Shown: positions 35,147-43,393 of the stretch, one piece after another
Layout: each line of letters opens with the position of its first letter
Position numbering within the stretch: the stretch's first letter is position 1
Assembly: GCF_042653925.1 (NCBI RefSeq)
Contig: NZ_JBHSFQ010000002.1
Coordinates: 372,001-436,000 of the forward strand
Length of the DNA stretch: 64,000 nt
Direction: 5' to 3'
From: Nocardiopsis_B mangrovi
GTDB lineage: Bacteria > Actinomycetota > Actinomycetes > Streptosporangiales > Streptosporangiaceae
Notes under the pieces: model-generated
What the model saw: the letters and a program-made list of their open reading frames with translations, nothing else
The model's database searches: none
Told to the model about the DNA's origin: nothing
Made by a program: the position numbers and the translations under genes

Positions 35147-35722
35147 GCGCCGCACGCTCCCGTCCCGGACTTCGGCCGCGCCCCTCGCGGCGGCGGCCTG
35201 CTCTGCGGGGGTGCCGGCCTCCGGCGGTCGAAATGATTTCTCCGGTGACCCGCATCCGCCTTTTCGGGGTGTCTCGGCGCACATCACCGGAATCAGGGAA
35301 CGCCTTATCGTGTGATTCCCCGAAGTGGAGCCGACGTCGTGGTCCGGTTCCGCCGGGCGGTGTGCGGTGTCTCGGGTCCGCGGGGCGGACCGTCCGTGAC
35401 GAGGGCGGATGGGGCCGTCGCGGCGTCCGGACCCCGGCGTTTCGGGGTGCTGCGCGAGGGCGGCCGCTGATCGACCGGTGGCGGGTTTCCTGCCGATAGT
35501 AAGGATTCCCGTATTCGTCCGGAGACGGTACAGGGCTCCCCCGAGGGGAGTGTCCATGACAAGTTCCAGCCATCCGGCGGTGTTCGGTCCACAAGAAGTT
35601 GCACTCGGGATTGCCATTTATCCGGAGTGCGACGGATTCCTATCCTCAGGTCTATTCGCCACCCCCTGAATCGCGTTCGAGCGCGCAGCGGCGGGCCGGG
35701 CGCACCAGATCGGAGGGAACGT
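35147..35722. other. Left border spacer of the biosynthetic cluster
   Basis: 576 nt without a convincing gene. GC content drops visibly around 35590-35660, which includes an AT-rich run near GCCATTTATCC, and promoter activity for the next gene is likely there. I see no inverted repeats that would mark an IS end. Confidence 0.4.
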
Positions 35723-36970
35723 GTGAGGGACCTCTTACAGCACTCCGGACAACGTATTTCCGAACGGCCGACGGCAACGGCGGGGAATGGACGCCGGCCG
35801 CACCGCTCCGGCCCGCCCCGGGCCCGGGGCGGGCCCGCCGGCGCCGCATCGCCCTTCTCCTACAGCGAGCAGGAGCTGAGCCGTCTCGCCGACGTGGTCT
35901 TCGCGTCGCTGCCGCGCAGCGACCAGCGCCGAAAGGGCCGCGACTACCTTCACGGGCTCCTGTCGACGCCCGGCCGCAAGTCGGTCCGCAGGATCGCCGC
36001 GCAGATCGGCGGCTCCGGGACCGGGCAGAGCCTCCACCACTTCATCTGCAGCTCCACATGGGACTGGACGCCCGTGCGCCGCGCGCTGGCCCAGCACGTG
36101 ATGCACGCGGCCCGGCCGCGGGCCTGGGTGGTGCGTCCGCTGCCCATCTCCAAGAGCGACCGGCGCCCCGCCGGTGCCGGGCACGACCCCGCCTACGCCG
36201 GGCACGACCCCGCCGGCGCGGACGGGTTCCGCACCGCGCAACGCGCCGTCGGTGTCTGGCTGGCGTCGGAATCGGCCAGTGTTCCGGTCGACTGGCACCT
36301 GCACCTGCCCGAGGGGGAGGCCGGCGGCACGCTGGCCGACCGGGCCGCCGACGCGTGCCTGGCGCTGCGGTCGGAGTGGGACCTGCCCGCCCGCCCGATC
36401 GTCATGGACCTGCGGGACTCCCACCCCGTCGGTGCGCTGCGGCGGATGCGGGCCGCCGGAACGCACCCGGTCGCCCGCGTCTCCCCGGAACTGGAGCTGA
36501 CCGTCACCGACCCCGCCCTCACCGGCCACGTCGGCCGCGTGCTCATGGCGGCGGACATCATGCGGGCGGCCCGCGCGCTGCGCCGGCCGGTCGGTGAGCA
36601 CGGCGGCCCGGCCCGCGGCCGGGCGCTTCGCCCCGGGCGCCGCCCGGAACTGGTCGCGGCGGTCGGCGTCGGCTCGCCCGGCGCCGCCTTCGCGCTGGTC
36701 GGCATCGGGCCGTCGGCCATGGACTGGCCGGGCGAGCTGTGGCTGACGACGCTGCCCCCGGAGCAGGCCGCAGCGGGCGTCGCGCCCGTTCGGGGCCTGC
36801 TCCGGACCACGGAACTGGCGCAGTACGCCATCGGCGACCACGTCGGCATCCGCGACTACGCGGGGCGCTCCTTCAGCGGGTGGCACCGCCACATCACCCT
36901 GGCGTCCACCGCCCACGCCGCCGCCGCGCTCGCCCGGTCGGACGACCGCCCAGGCGAGCGGCATACCTGA
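35723..36970 (+). CDS. IS701-like transposase-domain protein, probably catalytically dead; cluster-border gene
   Basis: 415 residues from GTG 35723 (GGAGG six nt upstream). The N-terminal domain RKGRDYLHGLLSTPGRKSVRRIAAQIGGSGTGQSLHHFICSSTWDWTPVRRALAQHV is that of IS701-type proteins often found at the edges of actinomycete antibiotic clusters. The first catalytic Asp of the DDE triad, expected in AWVVDx, is replaced: the sequence reads AWVVRPLPISKS. The second, VMDLRDS, is kept. No terminal repeats flank the gene, so it is more likely a domesticated DNA-binding protein than a mobile element. The fifth codon is TTA (35735-35737), which in Streptomyces would place it under bldA tRNA control. 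Confidence 0.7.
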   Translation: MRDLLQHSGQRISERPTATAGNGRRPHRSGPPRARGGPAGAASPFSYSEQELSRLADVVFASLPRSDQRRKGRDYLHGLLSTPGRKSVRRIAAQIGGSGTGQSLHHFICSSTWDWTPVRRALAQHVMHAARPRAWVVRPLPISKSDRRPAGAGHDPAYAGHDPAGADGFRTAQRAVGVWLASESASVPVDWHLHLPEGEAGGTLADRAADACLALRSEWDLPARPIVMDLRDSHPVGALRRMRAAGTHPVARVSPELELTVTDPALTGHVGRVLMAADIMRAARALRRPVGEHGGPARGRALRPGRRPELVAAVGVGSPGAAFALVGIGPSAMDWPGELWLTTLPPEQAAAGVAPVRGLLRTTELAQYAIGDHVGIRDYAGRSFSGWHRHITLASTAHAAAALARSDDRPGERHT

Positions 36971-37105
36971 CGAACTCCGCCGGCTCCCATGGCCCGGCCG
37001 CCGTCCCCGCCCCAGGATGGGGTCTTCGCGCACGAGCCGATCCGGCCGCCGCGCTCAGATAGCCGACCCCTCTCTCAGCGCGAGCCCCGGCACGTGGAGG
37101 AGCCT

Positions 37106-38272
37106 GTGCACACCGATCCCCTCGACACCCCCGCGCCCGCAGCGCCGCAGCAGCCCGACTGGGCCGACGACCCCGCGCTCCCCGCCGTGCGCCGGTGGCT
37201 GACCAACGCGCCGCCGCTGGTGCGCGTCGGCGACACCGACCGCCTGCGGGAGCTGCTGGCCCGGGTCGCGGCGGGCGAGGCGCAGGTGGTCCTCGCCGGC
37301 GACTGCTCCGAGGACCCCGCCGAGTCCGGGGCCCGCGACGTCGCGGCGAAAGCGGCGCTGCTGGACCTGCTCGCCGGCACGCTCGGGCTCACCACCCGCA
37401 AACCGGTGATCCGCGCCGGGCGGATCGCCGGCCAGTTCGCCAAACCGCGTTCGCGCTCCTTCGAGGTGGTCAACGGGCGCCGCCTCCCGTCCTATCGCGG
37501 GCACATGGTCAACTCCCCCGAGCCCGACCCGCGGGAGCGGCGCCCCGACCCGCACCGGATGCGCTCGGGCTATCTCGCGGCGCGGTCGGTCATGCAGCAC
37601 CTGGGCTGGACGGACGGTACCGCCGGAGGCCACGGCGCGCCCGTGTGGACCGCGCACGAGGCCCTGCTGCTGGACTACGAGCTCCCGATGCTGCGGCGCA
37701 CCGGCGGGCGGACGCTGCTGGCCTCGACGCACTGGCCCTGGCTGGGCGAACGCACCCGCGACGCCGACGGGGAGCACGCGGCGCTGCTGGCGCGCGCCGC
37801 CAACCCGGTCGCGTGCAAGATCGGCCCGTCGACCCGGCCGGAGGAGGTGCGGGGGCTCTGCCGGCGGCTCGACCCGGACCGGGTCCCCGGGCGGCTCACC
37901 CTGGTGGCGCGGATGGGCGCCGGGACCGTCACCGAACGGCTTCCGCCGCTGGTCGAGGCGGTCCGCCGGCTCGGCCACGACGTCGTCTGGCTGTGCGATC
38001 CCATGCACGGGAACACGGTGTCCACGCCCTCGGGGCTGAAGACCCGGTTCATCCAGGACATCACCCGGGAGGTCCGCGAGTTCCAGTCCTCGGTCCGCTG
38101 CGCCGGCGGCGTGCCCGGGGGCCTGCACCTGGAGACCACGCCCGAGTGGGTGACCGAGTGCGTGCCCGACCGGTGCCACGTGGACCAGGTCACCGGCAAG
38201 TACACATCCCATTGCGACCCGCGGCTCAACCCGGAGCAGGCGGCGGCCGTCGCGGCCGCCTGGTCCGCGTGA
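37106..38272 (+). CDS. Class II (type II) DAHP synthase, PhzC-like
   Basis: 388 residues, starting at GTG 37106 after GGAGGAG. Class II DAHP synthase motifs are clear: VVLAGDCSEDPAES (metal Cys), IRAGRIAGQFAKPRS, NGRRLPSYRGHMVNSPEP, STHWPWLGERTR, ACKIGPSTRPEE, LVARMGAG, WLCDPMHGNT and GGLHLETTPEWVTEC. It condenses PEP and erythrose 4-phosphate, the first shikimate step. At about 390 residues it lacks the long regulatory N-terminus of the house-keeping actinobacterial enzyme, so it is probably insensitive to aromatic amino-acid feedback. As in phenazine clusters, it would raise flux into the adjoining chorismate branch. Confidence 0.9.
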   Translation: MHTDPLDTPAPAAPQQPDWADDPALPAVRRWLTNAPPLVRVGDTDRLRELLARVAAGEAQVVLAGDCSEDPAESGARDVAAKAALLDLLAGTLGLTTRKPVIRAGRIAGQFAKPRSRSFEVVNGRRLPSYRGHMVNSPEPDPRERRPDPHRMRSGYLAARSVMQHLGWTDGTAGGHGAPVWTAHEALLLDYELPMLRRTGGRTLLASTHWPWLGERTRDADGEHAALLARAANPVACKIGPSTRPEEVRGLCRRLDPDRVPGRLTLVARMGAGTVTERLPPLVEAVRRLGHDVVWLCDPMHGNTVSTPSGLKTRFIQDITREVREFQSSVRCAGGVPGGLHLETTPEWVTECVPDRCHVDQVTGKYTSHCDPRLNPEQAAAVAAAWSA

Positions 38273-38306
38273 CCCGCTCCGGACCGCCGAAGCGAGGAGG
38301 AGCAGG

Positions 38307-39077
38307 ATGCAGGCAAGCGCAGCCGTCGTCACCGGAGCCGGGGGAGGGGTCGGGCGGGCCGTCGCCGCGGCCCTGGCCGCGAAAGGGGTGCCGGTCGCCG
38401 TGGCCGACAGCGACCCCGCGACGCTGGCGGTGACCGCTGACAAGCTGGCCGCCGACGGCGCCCGGGTGCTGCCGGTGCCGACCGATGTGCGGTCGCCCGC
38501 CCAGGCGCGCGCGCTCATCGACGCGGCGGAGGAGCACCTGGGCCCGGTCGCGCAGCTGGTCAACGCCGCCGGCGTCCTGCACGTGGGAGAGGCGTGCCGG
38601 CTGAGCGACGCCCAGTGGGAGGAGTGCATCGCGGTCAACGCCACCGGCGTCTTCGCGGTGTCCCGCGCCGCCGCCGAGCGGATGGTGCCGCGCCGCTCGG
38701 GGAGCATCGTCACGATCGCGTCGAACGCGGCCGGAACCGCCCGCACCGGAATGGGCGCCTACGCGGCCTCCAAGGCCGCCGCCGCGATGTTCACGAAATG
38801 CCTCGGCCTGGAACTGGCCGAGCGCGGTATCCGGTGCAACGTGGTCGCCCCGGGCTCCACGGACACGCCCATGCTGCGCTCCATGTGGAGCAGTGACGCG
38901 GACCGGCGGGCCACGCTCGACGGCTCCCCGGGCGCCTACCGCGTCGGCATCCCGCTGCGCAGGGTCGCATCGCCGGACGACGTCGCCGCGGCGGCGCTGT
39001 TCCTGCTCTCCGACGCGGCGGCGCACATCACCATGCACACGCTCACCGTCGACGGCGGGGCGACGCTCGGCGTCTGA
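38307..39077 (+). CDS. SDR dehydrogenase, EntA/DhbA-like (dihydro-hydroxyanthranilate or dihydro-dihydroxybenzoate dehydrogenase)
   Basis: 256 residues, short-chain dehydrogenase with TGAGGGVGRAV (NAD motif), NAAGVL, Ser in the ASNAAG segment, and YAASK. The C-terminal YRVGIPLRRVASPDDVAAAALFLLSDAAAHITMHTLTVDGGATLG is specific to 2,3-dihydro-2,3-dihydroxybenzoate dehydrogenases. Since the partners are PhzE- and PhzD-like, the substrate should be trans-2,3-dihydro-3-hydroxyanthranilate, oxidised to 3-hydroxyanthranilate with NAD. It sits 34 nt after the DAHP synthase and before the isochorismatase, so the branch is one operon. Confidence 0.85.
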   Translation: MQASAAVVTGAGGGVGRAVAAALAAKGVPVAVADSDPATLAVTADKLAADGARVLPVPTDVRSPAQARALIDAAEEHLGPVAQLVNAAGVLHVGEACRLSDAQWEECIAVNATGVFAVSRAAAERMVPRRSGSIVTIASNAAGTARTGMGAYAASKAAAAMFTKCLGLELAERGIRCNVVAPGSTDTPMLRSMWSSDADRRATLDGSPGAYRVGIPLRRVASPDDVAAAALFLLSDAAAHITMHTLTVDGGATLGV

Positions 39078-39121
39078 CCCCCCGTCGGCACCGGACGGCC
39101 GATGACGAACAGAGGACGGAC

Positions 39122-39802
39122 ATGCCCGCGATCCCAGCCATCTCGCCCTACCCGATGCCCACCGCCGGAGAACTGCCGCGCAACACGGCCGACTGGACCC
39201 CGGACGCCCGCCGCGCGGTGCTCCTCGTCCACGACATGCAGCGCTTCTTCCTGCGGCCCTTCGAGCGCGCCCCCGGACTGCGGACCGCGCTGATCGGCAA
39301 CTGCGCGCGGCTGCGGGCCAGGTGCGCCGCGCGCGGCGTGCCCGTCGGCTTCACCGCGCAGCCCGGCTCGATGACGCCCGACCAGCGGGGGCTGCTCAAG
39401 GACTTCTGGGGGCCGGGGATGACCGCGACGCCCCAGGACCGCGCTGTCGTGGACGAGCTCGCGCCGACAGCGGACGACTGGGCGTTCACCAAGTGGCGCT
39501 ACAGCGCCTTCCACGCGTCCGGCCTGCTGGCCCGGATGCGCGCCGAAGGGCGCGACCAGCTCATCGTGTGCGGGGTGTACGCGCACGTGGGGGTGCTCAT
39601 GACGGCCGTCGAGGCGTTCACCAACGACATCCAGGTGTTCCTGCCGGCCGACGCGGTCGCCGACTTCACCCCGGGGTTCCACCGCCTCACGCTCGACTAC
39701 ACCGCGCAGCGCTGCGGGATGGTGCTGATGACCGACGACGTGCTCGGCGCCGTGGGCGCACCGGTCCGGCCGGGAGGGCGTCTCAAGGAGGCGCGGACGT
39801 GA
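39122..39802 (+). CDS. phzD: Isochorismatase family, PhzD-like
   Basis: 226 residues. The PhzD catalytic Asp38 (LLVHDMQRFF) and Lys124 (WAFTKWRYSAF) are present, at nearly the numbering of the Pseudomonas enzyme. The N-terminus IPAISPYPMPTAGELPRNTADWTPDARRAVLL and the GVYAHVGVLMTAVEAFTNDIQVF segment match the family. No carrier-protein domain is attached, unlike EntB. It hydrolyses the enolpyruvyl ether of 2-amino-2-deoxyisochorismate to trans-2,3-dihydro-3-hydroxyanthranilate and pyruvate. Its stop overlaps the GTG of the PhzE-like gene. Confidence 0.9.
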   Translation: MPAIPAISPYPMPTAGELPRNTADWTPDARRAVLLVHDMQRFFLRPFERAPGLRTALIGNCARLRARCAARGVPVGFTAQPGSMTPDQRGLLKDFWGPGMTATPQDRAVVDELAPTADDWAFTKWRYSAFHASGLLARMRAEGRDQLIVCGVYAHVGVLMTAVEAFTNDIQVFLPADAVADFTPGFHRLTLDYTAQRCGMVLMTDDVLGAVGAPVRPGGRLKEART

Positions 39803-41748
39803 GCGGCGCGTCCGCGCGGACGGGGGAGCGGGACCTGCTCGGCCGGGTGATCGCCGGAGACGTGGCGGCGTTCGCGCTCCTGCACCGGCCCGAATCGCGG
39901 CCGGGGACGGCGCCGGTGGAGGTCCTGGCCGGTCCGGTGTCGGAGCGCCCGGACCTGGCATCGCTGCCGCTGCCGGCCGAGGGCGCCGGCGGCGGCGCGG
40001 CGGGCGACCGCCACGACCTGCTCGCCGTGGTGCCCTACCGGCAGATCGGCGAACGCGGGTTCGCGCACGTCGACGACGGCGCTCCGCTGCTGGCCCTGGA
40101 GGTGGCCGAGCACTCCGCGGTGCCGCTGAGCGAGGCCCTGGAGCGTCTCCCCGACATCGGCATCGGCATGACCGGCGGGGCGTTCGACATCCCCGACGCG
40201 GCCTACGCGGCGACCGCCCGGCGCATCATCGACGACGAGATCGGGCGGGGCGAGGGCGCGAACTTCGTCCTCAAGCGCACGTTCACCGCCTCCCTCGGCG
40301 GGCCGGTGCCGCGCAGCGCGCTGACCCTGTTCCGGCGGCTCCTGGAGCGGGAGAACGGCGTCTACTGGACGTTCGTCGTGCACACGCCGGGGCGCACCTT
40401 CGTCGGCGCCTCGCCCGAGCGCCACATCAGCCTGCGCGGGGGCGGCGCGGTGATGAACCCGATCAGCGGCACCTACCGGTACCCGCCCGAGGGTCCGAGC
40501 CTCGACGGTGTGCTGGCGTTCCTGGCCGACGGCAAGGAGACCGACGAGCTCTACATGGTCGTCGACGAGGAACTGAAGATGATGGCGCGGATCTGCGACG
40601 CCGCGCCCCGGGTGGTCGGACCCAGGCTGAAGGAGATGGCGCGCCTCGCCCACACCGAGTACCTCATCGAGGGCAGCAGCGGCCGCGACCCGCGGGACAT
40701 CCTGCGGGAGACGCTGTTCGCGCCGACCGTGACGGGCAGCCCGCTGGAGAGCGCGTGCCGCGTGATCGCCCGGCACGAGCCGGAGGGGCGCGGCCACTAC
40801 AGCGGCGCCCTCGCGCTCATCGGCCGCGACGCGGCCGGCCGGCGCACCCTGGACTCGGCGATCCTCATCCGCACCGCCGACATCTCCCCCGGCGGCCGGC
40901 TGCGCGTCGGCGTCGGGTCGACCCTCGTGCGCCACTCCGACCCCCTCTCGGAGGTCAAGGAGACGGCGGCCAAGGCCGCCGGGCTGATCGCCGCTCTGGA
41001 GGACGATCCCGCCGCGTCCCTCTCCGCCGACCGCGGGGTGCGGACGGCCCTCGCGCGGCGCAACGAGGGTGTATCGGGCTTCTGGCTCGGCGACGGCGCA
41101 CCGGCCGCGTCCCCCCGGCTGCACGGCCTGCGGATCCTGGTGGTGGACGCCGAGGACAGCTTCACCTCGATGCTCGCGCACCAGCTCCGGGCGCTGGGCC
41201 CCCGCGTCGAGGTGCGCGCCCACGATGAGCCCCATGCCCTGGACCGGCACGACGTGGTCGTCATGGGGCCGGGCCCCGGGGACCCGGGCGACCTCGGCGA
41301 CCCCCGCATCGCCGCGGTGGCCGGGACGGTGCGCACCCTGTTCGCCTCCGGCCGGCCGTTCCTGGCGATCTGCCTCAGCCACCAGCTGCTCTGCGGGCTG
41401 CTGGGGCTGGACGTGGTGCGCCGCGACGCCCCCAACCAGGGGGACCGGCACGTCATCGACCTGTTCGGCCGGCGCGAGCGCGTCGGGTTCTACAACACCT
41501 ACGAGGCCCGCTGCGCCGACGACAAGTTCGACGCCCCCGGTCCGCGGCCCGGCCCCGTCGAGGTGAGCCGCCACGGCCCGGCCGGCGGGGTGCACGCCCT
41601 GCGCGGCCCCGGCTTCATGTCGCTGCAGTTCCACCCGGAATCCCTGCTCACCTGCGACGGGCCCGGCATACTCGCCCGCTGCCTGGAACACGTCCTTGCG
41701 AGCGGGCCGCACCTGCCGGGCGTGAGCGGAGCGGGGGCGGACCGGTGA
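39799..41748 (+). CDS. phzE: 2-amino-2-deoxyisochorismate (ADIC) synthase, PhzE-like
   Basis: 649 residues in two domains. Residues about 1-430 are a chorismate-utilising domain of the anthranilate-synthase type (GASPERHISL, NPISGTYRYP, DELKMMARICDAAP, AHTEYLIEG, TVTGSPLESAC, HYSGALALIG, SAILIRTA). Residues about 450-640 are a class I glutamine amidotransferase with nucleophile Cys525 (AICLSHQLL) and His612/Glu614 (FHPES). The fused order and the SHQ in the Cys loop are those of PhzE. It turns chorismate and glutamine into ADIC without releasing pyruvate. GTG 39799 follows AAGGAGG and overlaps phzD; its own stop overlaps the RmlA gene. Confidence 0.92.
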   Translation: MSGASARTGERDLLGRVIAGDVAAFALLHRPESRPGTAPVEVLAGPVSERPDLASLPLPAEGAGGGAAGDRHDLLAVVPYRQIGERGFAHVDDGAPLLALEVAEHSAVPLSEALERLPDIGIGMTGGAFDIPDAAYAATARRIIDDEIGRGEGANFVLKRTFTASLGGPVPRSALTLFRRLLERENGVYWTFVVHTPGRTFVGASPERHISLRGGGAVMNPISGTYRYPPEGPSLDGVLAFLADGKETDELYMVVDEELKMMARICDAAPRVVGPRLKEMARLAHTEYLIEGSSGRDPRDILRETLFAPTVTGSPLESACRVIARHEPEGRGHYSGALALIGRDAAGRRTLDSAILIRTADISPGGRLRVGVGSTLVRHSDPLSEVKETAAKAAGLIAALEDDPAASLSADRGVRTALARRNEGVSGFWLGDGAPAASPRLHGLRILVVDAEDSFTSMLAHQLRALGPRVEVRAHDEPHALDRHDVVVMGPGPGDPGDLGDPRIAAVAGTVRTLFASGRPFLAICLSHQLLCGLLGLDVVRRDAPNQGDRHVIDLFGRRERVGFYNTYEARCADDKFDAPGPRPGPVEVSRHGPAGGVHALRGPGFMSLQFHPESLLTCDGPGILARCLEHVLASGPHLPGVSGAGADR

Positions 41749-42716
41749 AGGGCATCATCCTCGCGGGCGGCAGCGGCACCCGGCTGCACCCGATCACCCG
41801 CGGCGTCTCCAAGCAGCTCCTGCCGGTCTACAACAAGCCGCTGGTCTACTACCCGCTGTCCGTGCTCATGCTCAGCGGGATCCGGGACATCCTGGTGATC
41901 GCCACCCCGGAGGACCTCCCCTCCTTCCGGCGGCTGCTGGGCGACGGCGCGGAGCTGGGGCTGTCCATCGGCTACGCCGAGCAGGCCGAGCCGCGCGGGC
42001 TCGCCGACGCGTTCCGGATCGGTGCCCGCCATGTGGCCGGCGAGCCGGCGGCGCTGGTGCTGGGCGACAACATCTTCCACGGCCCGCGCCTGTCGTCGCT
42101 GCTGCTCCGGCACGCCCGGGAGGTCGACGGCTGCACGCTGTTCGGCTACCCGGTCTCCGATCCGCACCGCTACGGGGTCGGCGAGGCCGACGCCGCGGGG
42201 CGCCTGGTGTCCCTTGAGGAGAAGCCGTCCCGGCCCCGGTCCAACCGCGCGATCACGGGACTGTACTTCTACGACGAGCAGGTGGTGGAGATCGCGCGCG
42301 GCCTGGTGCCGTCGGCGCGCGGCGAGCTGGAGATCACCGATGTCAACCGCGTCTACCTCGCGCAGGGCCGGGCGCGCCTCGTCGACCTGGGGCGCGGCTT
42401 CACCTGGCTGGACGCCGGGACCCACGACACGCTGCTCCAGGCCGGCGAGTTCGTGCAGATCATGGAGCAGCGCCAAGGCGTGAGCATCGCCTGCGTCGAG
42501 GAGGTCGCCCTGCGCATGGGCTTCATCGACGCCGACCAGTGCCACCGGCTGGGGGAGCGCTTCGCCGGAACCGCCTACGGCCGCTACATCATGGACGTCG
42601 CGGCCGACCGCGCCGCCACCCTCGGCTTCGACGCGGAGGCCGCCCTCAGCCCCCCGTTCCGCGACCCGCTCGACGGGCCGCGCGACGCGGCGGCACGGGC
42701 CCCCGCCTCGCCCTGA
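41745..42716 (+). CDS. rmlA: Glucose-1-phosphate thymidylyltransferase
   Basis: 323 residues. The nucleotidyltransferase signature GIILAGGSGTRLHPIT (about 3-18), KQLLPVYNKPLVYYPLSVLML, VLGDNIFHGP and FTWLDAGTHDTLLQA identify RmlA. It joins dTTP and glucose 1-phosphate to dTDP-glucose, first step of 6-deoxysugar formation. A 30-residue Ala/Pro-rich tail is longer than usual. GTG 41745 overlaps the phzE stop (GTGA), so sugar and shikimate branches share one transcript. Confidence 0.93.
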   Translation: MKGIILAGGSGTRLHPITRGVSKQLLPVYNKPLVYYPLSVLMLSGIRDILVIATPEDLPSFRRLLGDGAELGLSIGYAEQAEPRGLADAFRIGARHVAGEPAALVLGDNIFHGPRLSSLLLRHAREVDGCTLFGYPVSDPHRYGVGEADAAGRLVSLEEKPSRPRSNRAITGLYFYDEQVVEIARGLVPSARGELEITDVNRVYLAQGRARLVDLGRGFTWLDAGTHDTLLQAGEFVQIMEQRQGVSIACVEEVALRMGFIDADQCHRLGERFAGTAYGRYIMDVAADRAATLGFDAEAALSPPFRDPLDGPRDAAARAPASP

Positions 42717-42750
42717 TCCTCATCCGCCCCGAACACGAATGGAGATTGCC

Positions 42751-43323
42751 ATGTCAGCAGAGCCGCTGCGGCTGGCCGTGGTCACCGCGAGCGTCCGAGA
42801 ACGGCGCTTCGGCCCCACCGTCACCCGCTGGATCACCGCCGAGGCCCGCGCGTACGGCCGGTTCGACCTCGACGAGCTGGATCTGGCCGAGGCGGCCCTG
42901 CCGTCCTGGATCACCGAGGAGTGCCCGCCCCAGGTCGACGCGCTGCGCCCCCGCCTCGCCGCCGCCGACGCCTTCCTGGTGGTGACGCCCGAGTACAACC
43001 GGGGCTACCCGGCGTCGCTCAAGACCCTGATCGACTGGTACATCGAGGAGTGGCAGGCCAAGCCGTTCGGCTTCGTGTCCTACGGCGGGCGGTCGGGGGC
43101 GCTGCGCTCGGTCGACCACCTGGGCTCGGTGCTCTGCGACCTGCACGCCGTGCCGCTGCGCGACGTCGTCAGCTTCCACGACGCCTGGGAGGAGTTCGAC
43201 GAGAACGGGCGGTGCCGCGAACCCGAGGGGGCGGGTGCGGCGGCGAAGGTGCTGCTGGACCGGCTCACCTGGTGGGGGACCGCGTTGCGCACCGCGCGCA
43301 GGGAGCGCCCCTACAACCGCTGA
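42751..43323 (+). CDS. NADPH-dependent FMN reductase-like flavoprotein
   Basis: 190 residues from ATG 42751; ATG 42739 is in frame but GGAG at 42740-42743 is better placed for 42751. The flavodoxin-like fold shows LAVVTASVRERRFGPTV, the PEYN motif in FLVVTPEYNRGYPASLKTLIDW and FVSYGGRSGALRSVDHL. These proteins reduce FMN or quinones with NADPH. A diverged paralogue is encoded at 53688-54308. In the cluster it could reduce a quinone/quinone-imine intermediate or supply FMNH2; no partner FMN monooxygenase is in view. Confidence 0.82.
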   Translation: MSAEPLRLAVVTASVRERRFGPTVTRWITAEARAYGRFDLDELDLAEAALPSWITEECPPQVDALRPRLAAADAFLVVTPEYNRGYPASLKTLIDWYIEEWQAKPFGFVSYGGRSGALRSVDHLGSVLCDLHAVPLRDVVSFHDAWEEFDENGRCREPEGAGAAAKVLLDRLTWWGTALRTARRERPYNR

Positions 43324-43342
43324 TCGCCGCGGTACCCGTGGC

Positions 43343-43380
43343 CGGCGGCGGAGGGGGCGCGCGGCCCCCCTCCGCCGCCG
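43343..43380. terminator. Strong bidirectional terminator between convergent genes
   Basis: A perfect 15-bp stem, CGGCGGCGGAGGGGG / CCCCCTCCGCCGCCG, with an 8-nt loop. It is flanked by GGTACC on both outer sides (43331 and 43385). It separates the reductase and the minus-strand oxygenase. Confidence 0.8.
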
Positions 43381-43393
43381 GGGCGGTACCGGC

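Noticed and set aside
35550..35560. Another TGACA near the left border as a cluster motif copy
   Set aside because: It reads CATGACAAG and lacks the ACY prefix and the ACS ending shared by the five accepted copies.
37106..41748. Considered calling the cluster a phenazine cluster
   Set aside because: No phzF, phzA/B or phzG in the window and an EntA-like dehydrogenase instead. It remains possible only if those genes lie to the right.
43343..43380. Considered a riboswitch-like structure between convergent genes
   Set aside because: It is a simple perfect stem after two stop codons; a terminator explains it.
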